Of a DNA stretch of 54,271 bases, positions 23,980 to 32,261 are shown piece after piece. The position numbers and the translations under genes are program-made. The notes below the pieces were generated by a model. The model was not told where the DNA came from. It worked only from the letters and a program-made list of their open reading frames with translations, and did no database searches. Positions within the stretch are counted from its first letter, which is position 1. Each line of letters starts with the position of its first letter. This stretch comes from Acetobacter sp. CAG:977 (GTDB lineage Bacteria > Pseudomonadota > Alphaproteobacteria > CAAGCB01 > CAG-977), in NCBI GenBank assembly GCA_000434295.1, contig HF994928.1, positions 1 through 54,271 on the forward strand, in the 5' to 3' direction.

Positions 23980-25329
23980 ATGTGGCGCGATTCCATCAAA
24001 GACGAAGGTTGGCTGTTTTATGCCGCTTTTAAATGGCTGATACTGGCTTGTCTGACGGGAGCTTTGGCCGGAGGATTGGTCGGAGCGTTCTTGCTGTTGA
24101 TTTATAAAAGCTGCGCTTTCATTGATGCTCTGCCCGCGTGGAAATATGCGCTGATCCCCGCAGGGCTGTTGTTGAGCATGGGATGCGTGCGTTTCCTGTC
24201 CCCTCAATCCGAAGGACACGGCACGGAAAAAGTATTGGAAGACATCCATTTGCATTCTGCCAAAATACCCTTCAACGTCGTGCCGGGCAAAATTTTATCA
24301 ACGCTGTTTACTTTGGCTCCGGGCGGCGTCGTCGGGTTGGAAGGTCCCAGCGTCCAAATCGGCGCCGCACTTATGTCAGCCTTAGCCCGTTCAATGCGTT
24401 TTTTCGCCGAAGAACGTAAAAAATTAGTCATTTGCGGCGTATCAGCCGCTTTGTCAGCCGTGTTCGGCGCTCCCGTCGCAGGCGCCGTATTCGGCATCGA
24501 AGTCCTGTTCGTCGGCGAAGTCTTTTATTCCGTGTTGCTGCCTTCCGTCCTAAGCGGAATCAGCGCTTATCTTGTTTGTTTGAAAATGGGCGTTCCTTAT
24601 GCGGATTTCGCCGTAAATATCCCGATGCCGTCACCGAACCTGCTGGGATGGTGCATTGCGGCTTCACTGTTCTTTGCTCTTGTCTGCATTTGCCATATCG
24701 AACTTAATAATTATGTCAGGCGGATTTATCAGAAAATCCGCATCCCCGCGTGGGCAAAGTGCATGATATCGTCCGCCGTCCTGCTGTCGGTCGTCGCCGC
24801 AGGAGGTGAAGAGTTCTTGGGAATGGGCGAAAAAAGTATGGTAAGAATCCTGAACGGAGAAAACGTCGTTTGGTATGCTTTCCTGCTGAAATCATTCCTG
24901 CTGGCCGTAACGCTTTGCGGCGGAGGAAGCGGCGGCGTTCTGACCCCCACCTTCTTTATCGGCGCCGCAGCAGGAGCCTTGTTCGCGCAAACGTTCGGGC
25001 TTGATATCGCATTTTTCGGTGCTCTGGGGTTCGTCGGATGCGTCGCGGGGTGTGTCAATACGCCCATCGCCGCGACATTCCTTGCCATGGAGTTGTTCGG
25101 AAGCAATATCGCCCCTTATGCAGGATGCATTTGCGCCTTTTGCTATGTCCTGTCCGGACACAGAAGCCTGTATCCGACGCAAATTTTATTGGCTCCGAAA
25201 GCATCCCTCTTTACCTTGGCAGAACCGGAAAATAAAGAAAGCTGGAAAACAAAACGCAAAAAACACGTTCTCCCCTTCGTTCCCCGTCATAAAAAAAACC
25301 TTAAAAAAGAAAAAACCGAAAATGTTTAA
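23980..25329 (+). CDS. ClC-family chloride channel or H+/Cl- antiporter
   Basis: This 449-residue membrane protein shows the ClC selectivity motifs: GGVVGLEGPSVQIGAAL (GxEGP with the gating Glu), the fold-repeat signature SAVFGAPVAGAVFGIEVL and CGGGSGGVLTPTFFIGAAAG near the C-terminus. The proton glutamate cannot be assigned with certainty, so channel and antiporter are both open. I chose ATG 23980 (MWRDSI) because a GGGCGGG purine stretch precedes it. The C-terminal tail is Lys-rich and overlaps the next gene by eight bases. Confidence 0.88.
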   Translation: MWRDSIKDEGWLFYAAFKWLILACLTGALAGGLVGAFLLLIYKSCAFIDALPAWKYALIPAGLLLSMGCVRFLSPQSEGHGTEKVLEDIHLHSAKIPFNVVPGKILSTLFTLAPGGVVGLEGPSVQIGAALMSALARSMRFFAEERKKLVICGVSAALSAVFGAPVAGAVFGIEVLFVGEVFYSVLLPSVLSGISAYLVCLKMGVPYADFAVNIPMPSPNLLGWCIAASLFFALVCICHIELNNYVRRIYQKIRIPAWAKCMISSAVLLSVVAAGGEEFLGMGEKSMVRILNGENVVWYAFLLKSFLLAVTLCGGGSGGVLTPTFFIGAAAGALFAQTFGLDIAFFGALGFVGCVAGCVNTPIAATFLAMELFGSNIAPYAGCICAFCYVLSGHRSLYPTQILLAPKASLFTLAEPENKESWKTKRKKHVLPFVPRHKKNLKKEKTENV

Positions 25330-26587
25330 AAGCCCCTTCGCTCGCATATTCGCCGCCTTGACGGCCGGCGCCGTCTTGGGAATCGCGTTCGGAAGTTTCA
25401 AATTCGGAGAAACTCCGCTTCAAAATATCGTCGCCCCCTTCGGCGCCCTGTTTATTCGCTTGTTGCGTATGTGCGCCGTCCCGACGATATTTTTCTCTTT
25501 AATCGTTGCCGCCGCTTCAACACCGCCGTCATCCTTGGGTCGCATCGGATTAAAAACCGTCGCTTTATATGCCTTGACGGCTCTGATCGCGGGAGCAGTC
25601 AGCCTGATTTTGGGAAACAATATCGATTTTTCCGCTCTTTTGCCGAAAACAGACATCGGAACCTCTGACGTTCCGCAATTGGTTTCCGTGTCTTTGCAGG
25701 ATACTTTGCTGAATATCGTTCCTTTAAATCCCTTTGCGGCGTTAAACGGCGAAAATATTTTGCAAGCCATCTTTATTGCCGTCGTTTCGGGAATCGCTTT
25801 GTCGTTTTTGCGCGAATCCTCAGATCCCGCAAAAAAAGAAAAAGCAGAAAACCTCTTTAAGGTTTGTTCGGGATTGTCGGAAATAATGTTCATCCTGATA
25901 CGGTGGATTATGTTTTATGCGCCCGTCGGCGTTTTCTCCTTGGCCTTTGATACTTTTGCAAAAAACGGTTTGGGCATCTTGACGCCGCTGTCAAAATTCG
26001 CTCTGACGGCTTACGGCGCATTCTTGTTCCAGATGTTCGCCGTGTATGCCGTTATGTTGAAATTTGCAGGATGGAATCCCCTTTTCTTCTTTAAAAACAT
26101 CAGAGACGTCATGTTGACCGCTTTTGTAACGCGCTCAAGCGGTGCCGCTTTGCCTCTGTCCATCGAAACTGCCGAAGAAAAATTAAATATTCCTGAAAAT
26201 ATTGCTTCCTTCTCTTTGCCTCTCGGCGCTACCGTCAACATGAACGGCGTTACGATACAGCAGTGCTTAAGCGTCTTTTTCATCGCTTCGGTTTGCGGGG
26301 TTACACTGGATTTCTCTCAACAAATTACCGTCCTGTCCGTCATTTTGCTGGCGTCCGTCGGAACGGCAGGAATTCCGGGCGGCGCCGTCATCATGCTGTT
26401 AACCGTCCTGCAAAGCATCGGATTGTCCCCGGAACAAGGTTCAAACGCCGCCGCAGCTTATACTTTGCTTTTAGGTATTGATGCTTTGCTTGATATGGGG
26501 CAAACTTGTTTAAACGTAACCGGCGATCTGGTCTGTGCCGCCGTCGTGGCTAAAACAGAAACAAAAAAGGATTTGTATCATGACTGA
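25322..26587 (+). CDS. Dicarboxylate/amino acid:cation symporter (DAACS/SDF family)
   Basis: This 421-residue transporter has the SDF-family architecture: N-terminal helices, hairpin HP1 with TRSSGAALPLSIE (serine-rich tip), helix 7 with GATVNMNGVT (NMxGT-like sodium motif), and HP2 VGTAGIPGGAVIML, followed by DMGQTCLNVTGD. It takes up acidic amino acids or dicarboxylates with Na+ or H+. The ATG at 25322 overlaps the end of the ClC gene by eight bases, and its own end overlaps the RDD gene by eight bases, so all three are coupled. Confidence 0.92.
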   Translation: MFKSPFARIFAALTAGAVLGIAFGSFKFGETPLQNIVAPFGALFIRLLRMCAVPTIFFSLIVAAASTPPSSLGRIGLKTVALYALTALIAGAVSLILGNNIDFSALLPKTDIGTSDVPQLVSVSLQDTLLNIVPLNPFAALNGENILQAIFIAVVSGIALSFLRESSDPAKKEKAENLFKVCSGLSEIMFILIRWIMFYAPVGVFSLAFDTFAKNGLGILTPLSKFALTAYGAFLFQMFAVYAVMLKFAGWNPLFFFKNIRDVMLTAFVTRSSGAALPLSIETAEEKLNIPENIASFSLPLGATVNMNGVTIQQCLSVFFIASVCGVTLDFSQQITVLSVILLASVGTAGIPGGAVIMLLTVLQSIGLSPEQGSNAAAAYTLLLGIDALLDMGQTCLNVTGDLVCAAVVAKTETKKDLYHD

Positions 26588-27668
26588 AAATAATATGCCG
26601 TTTTCTTTTTGGGCTAAACGGGGGCTCGCCCGTTTCACCGACTATTTGATTTGGGGGATCATCTCTTCTTTCATTATTCTGGCGTCAAGCATGTGCAACG
26701 CTTTTCAAAATATTGACCCCATTTATTGCGTCTATGCGGCGTTGTTCGTCGCTTTCCTGATTTATCCCGTCGTCGAAGCAGCTTGCGTCGCCCGTTTCGG
26801 AACAACCGTCGGCGGAAAGTTAACGGGAATTTCCATCCTGACAAAAAACGGCGAAAAGCTTTCTTTTAAAGCTTCATTAAAACGTGCTTATCTCGTTTAT
26901 GCCGTCGGACTCGGATGCTTTTTGCCGGTGTTGTCTTTGCTTTGCCTGCTGGTAACCGTCGTCCTTGCAATCAAAGGAAAAGAATTCCTCTGGGACGCCA
27001 AAAGCTCTGCCAACGTCCAAAGCGAAAAGTCTTCTTTGTTCGCAAAAATCATTTTAACTCTGTTTTATATCCTGCTCTTTGCCGGCGTGGGATTCGCGGC
27101 TAAAAATACTTACAACCTCTTTAACCAATCCAACGTCGAAAACGTCATCTTTATGCAGTACTGGGAAGACAGCCGGCCAATTATGGAAGAAATTATTTCC
27201 GAAGAAGCTTTTGCTTCTCCCGAAAACGTTAAAAAGACCGCTGAAAATCTGAAAAAATTGCAACAACTCATCTTAAAATACCATCAGGATTACGATGATT
27301 TGTATTTAGAACAGTTGCAAAGTATAAAAGATATCCCCTCTCCGGAAGAAAAAGTCCGCGTCTTTCATGAAATTGATGCCCGTTCCGAAGCTTTGCGCAT
27401 GCACTGGTTCGCCCAAAGCTTGAGATTGAGCATGTTGGAAAATATCGTTGCTTTCTTTGACGAAGCAAACGGCAAATATCATTTTGAAAACGGTCAACCC
27501 GTTTTTGACGATCCCGACTTGATGCAGGCTTATCAAAACTTTATCCTGCAAATATCGGGCGCCTCGCCGGCTTCTGAAAATACGGCCGCCCAAGATAAAG
27601 CCGAGACCTTGCCGTCATTGGAAATCACCGATGAAGGAGCAAAAGAAATAAAACCGGAAACGAAATAA
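26580..27668 (+). CDS. RDD-family membrane protein with a long C-terminal extension
   Basis: This 362-residue protein begins with an RDD-type domain (FWAKRGLARFTDYLIWG with R and D residues in helix 1; GTTVGGKLTGISIL in place of the usual GxTxGKxxxxL motif). Another hydrophobic segment (ILTLFYILLFAGVGFAAK, about 160-180) leads into a charged, helical, probably extracytoplasmic domain of about 170 residues and an acidic tail. The ATG overlaps the symporter stop by eight bases. RDD proteins are often transport-associated; function here is unknown. Confidence 0.75.
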   Translation: MTENNMPFSFWAKRGLARFTDYLIWGIISSFIILASSMCNAFQNIDPIYCVYAALFVAFLIYPVVEAACVARFGTTVGGKLTGISILTKNGEKLSFKASLKRAYLVYAVGLGCFLPVLSLLCLLVTVVLAIKGKEFLWDAKSSANVQSEKSSLFAKIILTLFYILLFAGVGFAAKNTYNLFNQSNVENVIFMQYWEDSRPIMEEIISEEAFASPENVKKTAENLKKLQQLILKYHQDYDDLYLEQLQSIKDIPSPEEKVRVFHEIDARSEALRMHWFAQSLRLSMLENIVAFFDEANGKYHFENGQPVFDDPDLMQAYQNFILQISGASPASENTAAQDKAETLPSLEITDEGAKEIKPETK

Positions 27669-27696
27669 AAAAGGGAGGCTTGCCTCCCTTTTTTAT
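27667..27696. terminator. Bidirectional terminator after the RDD gene
   Basis: The hairpin GGGAGGC-TT-GCCTCCC is flanked by A- and T-runs, between convergent genes ending at 27668 and 27711. Confidence 0.92.
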
Positions 27697-27710
27697 TCCT
27701 TAAAGAGAAA

Positions 27711-28442
27711 CTAATCCCAGAAGCAAGTTGCACCGGTTGATTCCATATTTTCGCCGTTTTCCAATCCCTTGACCATCGTCTGGGCAATCATAACCCCTGT
27801 CGGATCCTGCATTCCCAACTGGCAAATAAAATAGTTCGGAATATACGTACTGGAAGCGGGAGAATATCCTGCGGACAGAATATAGAAACCGGCGCCGAGC
27901 GGTTGACCGTAACCGTCAGCCAACAAAGCCGGCGCCTTTTCTATCAAGCCGACAAAGCGTGAATTTTGCGTTCCTGCCGCAATAGACTTCGGAATAGACA
28001 TGGCATTAGCTCCGGCGTAACGAACCGGCACGGGAGCATAAGTAATGGCATACATTACCGCGTTGGGATCGGAGCACATGGCTTCCATATCTTGGAAAGC
28101 CTTGTTGACGCAAAAATAAACCGTCGTATATCCCGGCATATATTTAAAACCGTAAGGCAAATATTGCGAAGGGTCGTTTTGCGGTTCGTTAAACGTCGGC
28201 GTACCGGCTTCGTCAACCGAGACGACCGTCGTGTATTCGCCGATACCGGCCCAGTCCCAGTTCCCTGCTTCCAAAAATCTGGCTCTCAATTTAGAAACAA
28301 CGGCGTTATGTTGAGTCAGCAGGTTCTGAGCCAATGCTTCATAGACAGGAACGACATAATAATCTGCATCTTTTGTTTTTTCGCGCAGATTGCCAAAAGT
28401 AATTATTCCCATTAAAGAAGCCAGAATTAGCCAGAAATACAT
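27711..28442 (-). CDS. Membrane-anchored pilus-locus protein, PilM-like by position and layout
   Basis: This 243-residue protein has an N-terminal hydrophobic anchor (MYFWLILASLMGIITFG) and a predicted extracytoplasmic domain rich in aromatic residues and Gly/Pro, with Cys residues in FCVNKAF, MCSDP, FICQLGM and the C-terminal TCFWD that could form disulfides. GGAGG lies upstream of the ATG. It sits directly behind the PilV-like gene, and IncI-type pilus loci encode a small anchored PilM next to PilV; the match is one of layout, not clear sequence identity. A terminator lies between the two genes, so it may be expressed at a different level. Confidence 0.55.
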   Translation of the reverse strand: MYFWLILASLMGIITFGNLREKTKDADYYVVPVYEALAQNLLTQHNAVVSKLRARFLEAGNWDWAGIGEYTTVVSVDEAGTPTFNEPQNDPSQYLPYGFKYMPGYTTVYFCVNKAFQDMEAMCSDPNAVMYAITYAPVPVRYAGANAMSIPKSIAAGTQNSRFVGLIEKAPALLADGYGQPLGAGFYILSAGYSPASSTYIPNYFICQLGMQDPTGVMIAQTMVKGLENGENMESTGATCFWD

Positions 28443-28457
28443 GGTTGTCCTCCGCTA

Positions 28458-28500
28458 AAAAAGAAAGCGCGGGGAAACTTTTTTGTTTCTCCGCGCTTTT
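28458..28500 (-). terminator. Terminator between the PilV-like gene and the downstream PilM-like gene
   Basis: On the minus strand AGCGCGG-A-GAAAC pairs with GTTTC-C-CCGCGCT around a six-base loop, followed by a T-rich run. It ends the PilV-like transcript or attenuates the downstream gene, whose start is only about 16 bases further. Confidence 0.88.
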
Positions 28501-28506
28501 TCAAGA

Positions 28507-31500
28507 TCAGTTGGTCTTACGCGGCGCCGGCATTGCGTGTAACATACCATTGCTGTCATAGACCATGTTGGGGAATTGGAAGCGAGAGGGGTTAAAGTAG
28601 CAGTATGTATGAGCCACGGCTTTCATACTATCCTGCCACACGCCGCCCTGGTTCCAGTTATAGCCGGTACTGGTTGTACTAACCGTACCTAAAGCCACTT
28701 TCCAACCGTACACTTCGTCATCACTCCCCCTAGGTATCTCTTTACCCGCAGCATCGACCGTTATAACCGCTGTACTGACTGACGTTGCAGGCTGATAAAT
28801 AGAAGCTCTGTTACTCGAAAAAGTGATGTTTTCAAGGTTGTAGTAGACATAGCTGTCATCTTCCGCCCCGCCTGTCGATACGCGCATATCAATATAGTTA
28901 ACCTTACCGACTTCAATAGCCGTCGGAGTAACGGTCATAACAGGGACATATCCGTCGGGACACGGCCCTTCGTCAAGTCCCGATATTGACACGTTCTTTC
29001 CGTTTTCTTGTATTGTCAACGTATGACCCGGAGCCGGAACTGCTCCCAAGAACGGATGTGTCAAACATGCCGCATTGGTTGGACAGGTCGAATATCCGTC
29101 GTTAACATTTCCACTAAAATAGTCCACCTCTATATAATGCTTATTAGCCGCATCCTCATCATGATCTTTGCAGGTCGCTCCGCCTTTTAAGTATGTTTGC
29201 ATCCCTCCATCACTTCCATTGCCGCAATAGACCTCCCAAGCGCCTTCAGTCAAGGCTCCTCCTGTGGTTTTTACAGCCTTTGGAATATCATATTCGCATG
29301 TGTGTTCATCACATGGCCACCCGCCGTATGCATAAGTATTAGACAGAACATAAATGCCTTTATTTATATAGTTCGGCAAAATATCGGCCAAATGGGCTCC
29401 TCCGCGGGAAGTCAGTTTGATATCGTTCATAACGGAAACAAATGCCGGATCAACCTCGTATCTGGAATAATCAATGTTTGTAGCATATCCCGGAATATTT
29501 TCTGAAACTGTATTGTTTCCATAGTAGGTTGACGCCAAACCTCCTTTTAATTCAGGTGATTCCAACTGATTTTTAATGGTTTCGGAATCAATGGTGTCGT
29601 CCAACTTATCAGAGGCAAGAGTTCCGTCATCATTATATTTCGGCGTAGCAAGAGACCGAACCGCATAGCCATAATCGGCTTCTGCAGTTGGCTCATTCTT
29701 TAAAGCAATCTTAAAAGGAGAGAAACCCGGCATATTTGCAGTTGCCGTACGTGCATTCATATAAAAAACAGCATCGTTATTGTCGCCGGTCTTCTCGTCC
29801 TCTTTCCAAGAATCTGTTTTAATAGCATTTGTGTAGCCAGTTCCTAAAGCAAAGAGGCCGCCTCGTTGACTGGTATATTTGTGCTGACTCGCTGCCAAAA
29901 CCGCTGTAGCAACCGGCTCACCACTGGTATTCGGAGCATACATTGTCATGTGTCCGCCAGGTGCTCGCCCGATCAAATTCACTCTCATCCGTTCATTAGA
30001 GCCTAATTGCAAACGACCGCCGTTTTGAGAATTAGTCGCCCCCGACCCTAATGCTTGTAAAGAAACATCTGCGGAATAAAGCATCGGATTGCTTTGCCCA
30101 TTGGATTGCCAATTATCAGAACCTCTAAAGAAGACATCACTTGCCTCTTTTGACGTTGATCCGTGAAGGACTAAAGATTTATTATAAGCGAAGCCTGAAT
30201 GCACTGCCAAAAATACTTGGTTTCCATTTGTATTCCTATATGACGTAGACATTGAAAAAGGAATATCGGAACGGCCGTAAAGATTTAATCCGCCAACCAT
30301 ACGGTTGGGCGCATTAGCTGCTGCCGTCCAATTATTCGCAGTGGTAGAACGCAGAAATAAGCCATAGCATGAGCTAGAAGAACCTGTCCCCGAAGTGCAG
30401 TTCGTATTCAGGTTAATCCCTTTCCCTTCGCCGCTTCCTCCTTTAATATTCACGGATCCGTTGGATGCCGTCAGGAACATATTATCTCCCGACTGGACAT
30501 CGTATCTCCCGCCGGCCGTGATAATACTGTCCCCTGTGACGTTTTGTTCAAAAGAATTTCCCCCCTCATAAATTGCGCCACTGGTCAATGAAACTTCCGC
30601 GCCGCCTGCCGCCATGTATGCGTCTAAATCCGTTACGCCCATCTCTCCGCCGGCCGTCGCCGCACGAACTTCGCCTTCCCCTAAAGTAAAGGTCGTGTTC
30701 TCACCTTTCGTTATGGAAACGTCCGCATCTTGCATTGTCAATTCCGTATTGGAAATCGTCGTCGCCGCGTCAGCATCCCAGTCATTATTCCGTGAATCAC
30801 GAACTATAATCTTGCCGTTCACGACTTCCAAACCGCCGGAATGGCGAATACGGTGCGCCCCCGTGCCCATACCGGACATATCAATGTCCGTGAACATGCT
30901 GTTCGCTTCAGGCAGACCGTTCACCGCATGACGGTATAAAAAGTCACCGCCGATCCCGGAAGTATACGTCGTCGTCGCGACAACCCGGCCTTGTCCGGGT
31001 TGCCACCCGCCCGCCGGGAAAAATTGCGTCACATCGTCAATTTCCCAAATTCCCTGCGCGCCAATCGCTTTGTTCGCTTCCGCCGCATTGCCCGGAAACA
31101 ACGCATTCAACGCCTGCGTCGAACGAATGTACCCTCCGTCCGCACCGATCATCGTCGCAATGCGCGCCGCACGGCGGTCGTCAAGTTCGTTACCGGCTCC
31201 GCCGGCTTGCGTTCCGGAGGAAATTAAACCCGTAATCTTCCAACGGTTACACGCGTCCGTCAACGAACCGTCGGGATTGGTGTCGTTACACGGGCGTTCC
31301 CGACGAATGCCTACCCGATAATCGTCAACAAGCTTATTCCCTAACGTTCCGTCCGCCTGTATAAACGATGCCGGCAAATAAGGACGCAAATCGTCCAATG
31401 TCAGAACCTGCACATCATTCGCCCATGCCGCTATGTTCGCATAATTCGAATCAATATAGGACGAAACCGCATCTCGAAGCGTCTTCATTTGCCCCGCAAT

Positions 31501-31641
31501 CGCAACTTCTTCCATTTCCGCCGTACGATCCGCAGTCTGGCGCACAACCATCGGGGACATCATCGTCATTAAGCCCAACAACGCTATCGCTTCAAGCATT
31601 AATGCTCCGCGTTCGTCACTGCCTTTATAAATATTTGTCAT
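28507..31641 (-). CDS. PilV-like minor pilin/tip adhesin (shufflon N-terminal domain)
   Basis: This 1044-residue protein starts with a type IV prepilin-like leader: G12 is followed by ALMLEA, placing Glu at +5 (E17), then a hydrophobic helix (residues 14-34). The next 250 residues follow the PilV/shufflon N-terminal pattern (LDDLRPYLPASF, RRAARIATMIGADGGYI, IWEIDDVTQFFP, GIGGDFLYRHAV). The middle is Gly/Ser/Thr/Asn-rich, beta-helix-like, resembling adhesin or phage-tail repeats, and the C-terminal part is Cys-containing (CDEHTCEYD). GAGGAG precedes the ATG. The DNA for roughly residues 350-950 has different codon style from the 5' part, suggesting an exchanged adhesin segment. No recombinase or shufflon crossover repeats were found. 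Confidence 0.75.
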   Translation of the reverse strand: MTNIYKGSDERGALMLEAIALLGLMTMMSPMVVRQTADRTAEMEEVAIAGQMKTLRDAVSSYIDSNYANIAAWANDVQVLTLDDLRPYLPASFIQADGTLGNKLVDDYRVGIRRERPCNDTNPDGSLTDACNRWKITGLISSGTQAGGAGNELDDRRAARIATMIGADGGYIRSTQALNALFPGNAAEANKAIGAQGIWEIDDVTQFFPAGGWQPGQGRVVATTTYTSGIGGDFLYRHAVNGLPEANSMFTDIDMSGMGTGAHRIRHSGGLEVVNGKIIVRDSRNNDWDADAATTISNTELTMQDADVSITKGENTTFTLGEGEVRAATAGGEMGVTDLDAYMAAGGAEVSLTSGAIYEGGNSFEQNVTGDSIITAGGRYDVQSGDNMFLTASNGSVNIKGGSGEGKGINLNTNCTSGTGSSSSCYGLFLRSTTANNWTAAANAPNRMVGGLNLYGRSDIPFSMSTSYRNTNGNQVFLAVHSGFAYNKSLVLHGSTSKEASDVFFRGSDNWQSNGQSNPMLYSADVSLQALGSGATNSQNGGRLQLGSNERMRVNLIGRAPGGHMTMYAPNTSGEPVATAVLAASQHKYTSQRGGLFALGTGYTNAIKTDSWKEDEKTGDNNDAVFYMNARTATANMPGFSPFKIALKNEPTAEADYGYAVRSLATPKYNDDGTLASDKLDDTIDSETIKNQLESPELKGGLASTYYGNNTVSENIPGYATNIDYSRYEVDPAFVSVMNDIKLTSRGGAHLADILPNYINKGIYVLSNTYAYGGWPCDEHTCEYDIPKAVKTTGGALTEGAWEVYCGNGSDGGMQTYLKGGATCKDHDEDAANKHYIEVDYFSGNVNDGYSTCPTNAACLTHPFLGAVPAPGHTLTIQENGKNVSISGLDEGPCPDGYVPVMTVTPTAIEVGKVNYIDMRVSTGGAEDDSYVYYNLENITFSSNRASIYQPATSVSTAVITVDAAGKEIPRGSDDEVYGWKVALGTVSTTSTGYNWNQGGVWQDSMKAVAHTYCYFNPSRFQFPNMVYDSNGMLHAMPAPRKTN

Positions 31642-31811
31642 GGCCTTGTCTCCTCTTTTACGGCCGCCCGAAAATATGTACGCACGGCAAAACTTTCTCT
31701 TCTATTTTCAGGCTAAAACGCATAAACCTTCAATTTCAACAAAAAAAGTATATATCTGACGTCATAAACCCCAGAAATCCGCCATTTTTTAAAAATTATA
31801 TCTAAAGTCAT

Positions 31812-31830
31812 AATATAATTTTATTATATT
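31812..31830. repeat. A/T-only inverted repeat between mutT and the PilV-like gene
   Basis: AATATAAT-TTT-ATTATATT is a perfect eight-base inverted repeat just after the mutT stop codon, in a 191-bp A/T-rich gap that also contains the pilV promoter region. It could be a weak terminator or chance. Confidence 0.3.
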
Positions 31831-31832
31831 TT

Positions 31833-32261
31833 TCAATGTGATAGATAATTTCTCAAATGATCGGAAATAACTTCATCCGCCGGCGGCATCGGATATTTAT
31901 CCCGTTCCAGACCCAAAAAACATACATCTGTCCACGAAATCTCCTGTCCTTCTTTCGGAGTCGGATCCCCCGACCAAGAAAAACAGATAAACAATTCCAT
32001 ATTTAATATAAAAGCTTCGTATTCAAATACCGTCTTTTCAAACTGATGCATCTCGGACGGTAAAACCGTAATGTTCAGTTCTTCCTCCAGCTCCCTCGCC
32101 AAAGCTTCCTTCGGCGTTTCGCCCGCTTCTATCTTGCCGCCGGGATATTCCCACAAACCTGCAAGGCTTTTCCCTGCAGGACGGCGCGCCAACAGAAGTT
32201 TCCCGTCTTCTTTCTTGACCAACGCCGCCGCGACAACATTCAATATCCGTTTTTCGTTCAT
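31833..32261 (-). CDS. mutT: 8-oxo-dGTP diphosphatase-type Nudix hydrolase
   Basis: This 142-residue protein has a full Nudix box (GGKIEAGETPKEALARELEEEL, residues about 38-59) and the MutT-like start NVVAAALVKKEDGKLLLARRP plus GLWEYPG. MutT removes oxidised dGTP from the nucleotide pool. The ATG at 32261 overlaps the TGA of the upstream Memo-AMMECR1 gene (ATGA), which decides the start over one six codons earlier. It is the last gene of the znuA operon. Confidence 0.88.
   Translation of the reverse strand: MNEKRILNVVAAALVKKEDGKLLLARRPAGKSLAGLWEYPGGKIEAGETPKEALARELEEELNITVLPSEMHQFEKTVFEYEAFILNMELFICFSWSGDPTPKEGQEISWTDVCFLGLERDKYPMPPADEVISDHLRNYLSH

Noticed and set aside
28507..31641. A shufflon with crossover repeats and recombinase
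   Set aside because: The N-terminal domain fits, but I saw no 19-bp-type crossover repeats, no partial inverted C-terminal cassettes and no tyrosine recombinase in the window.
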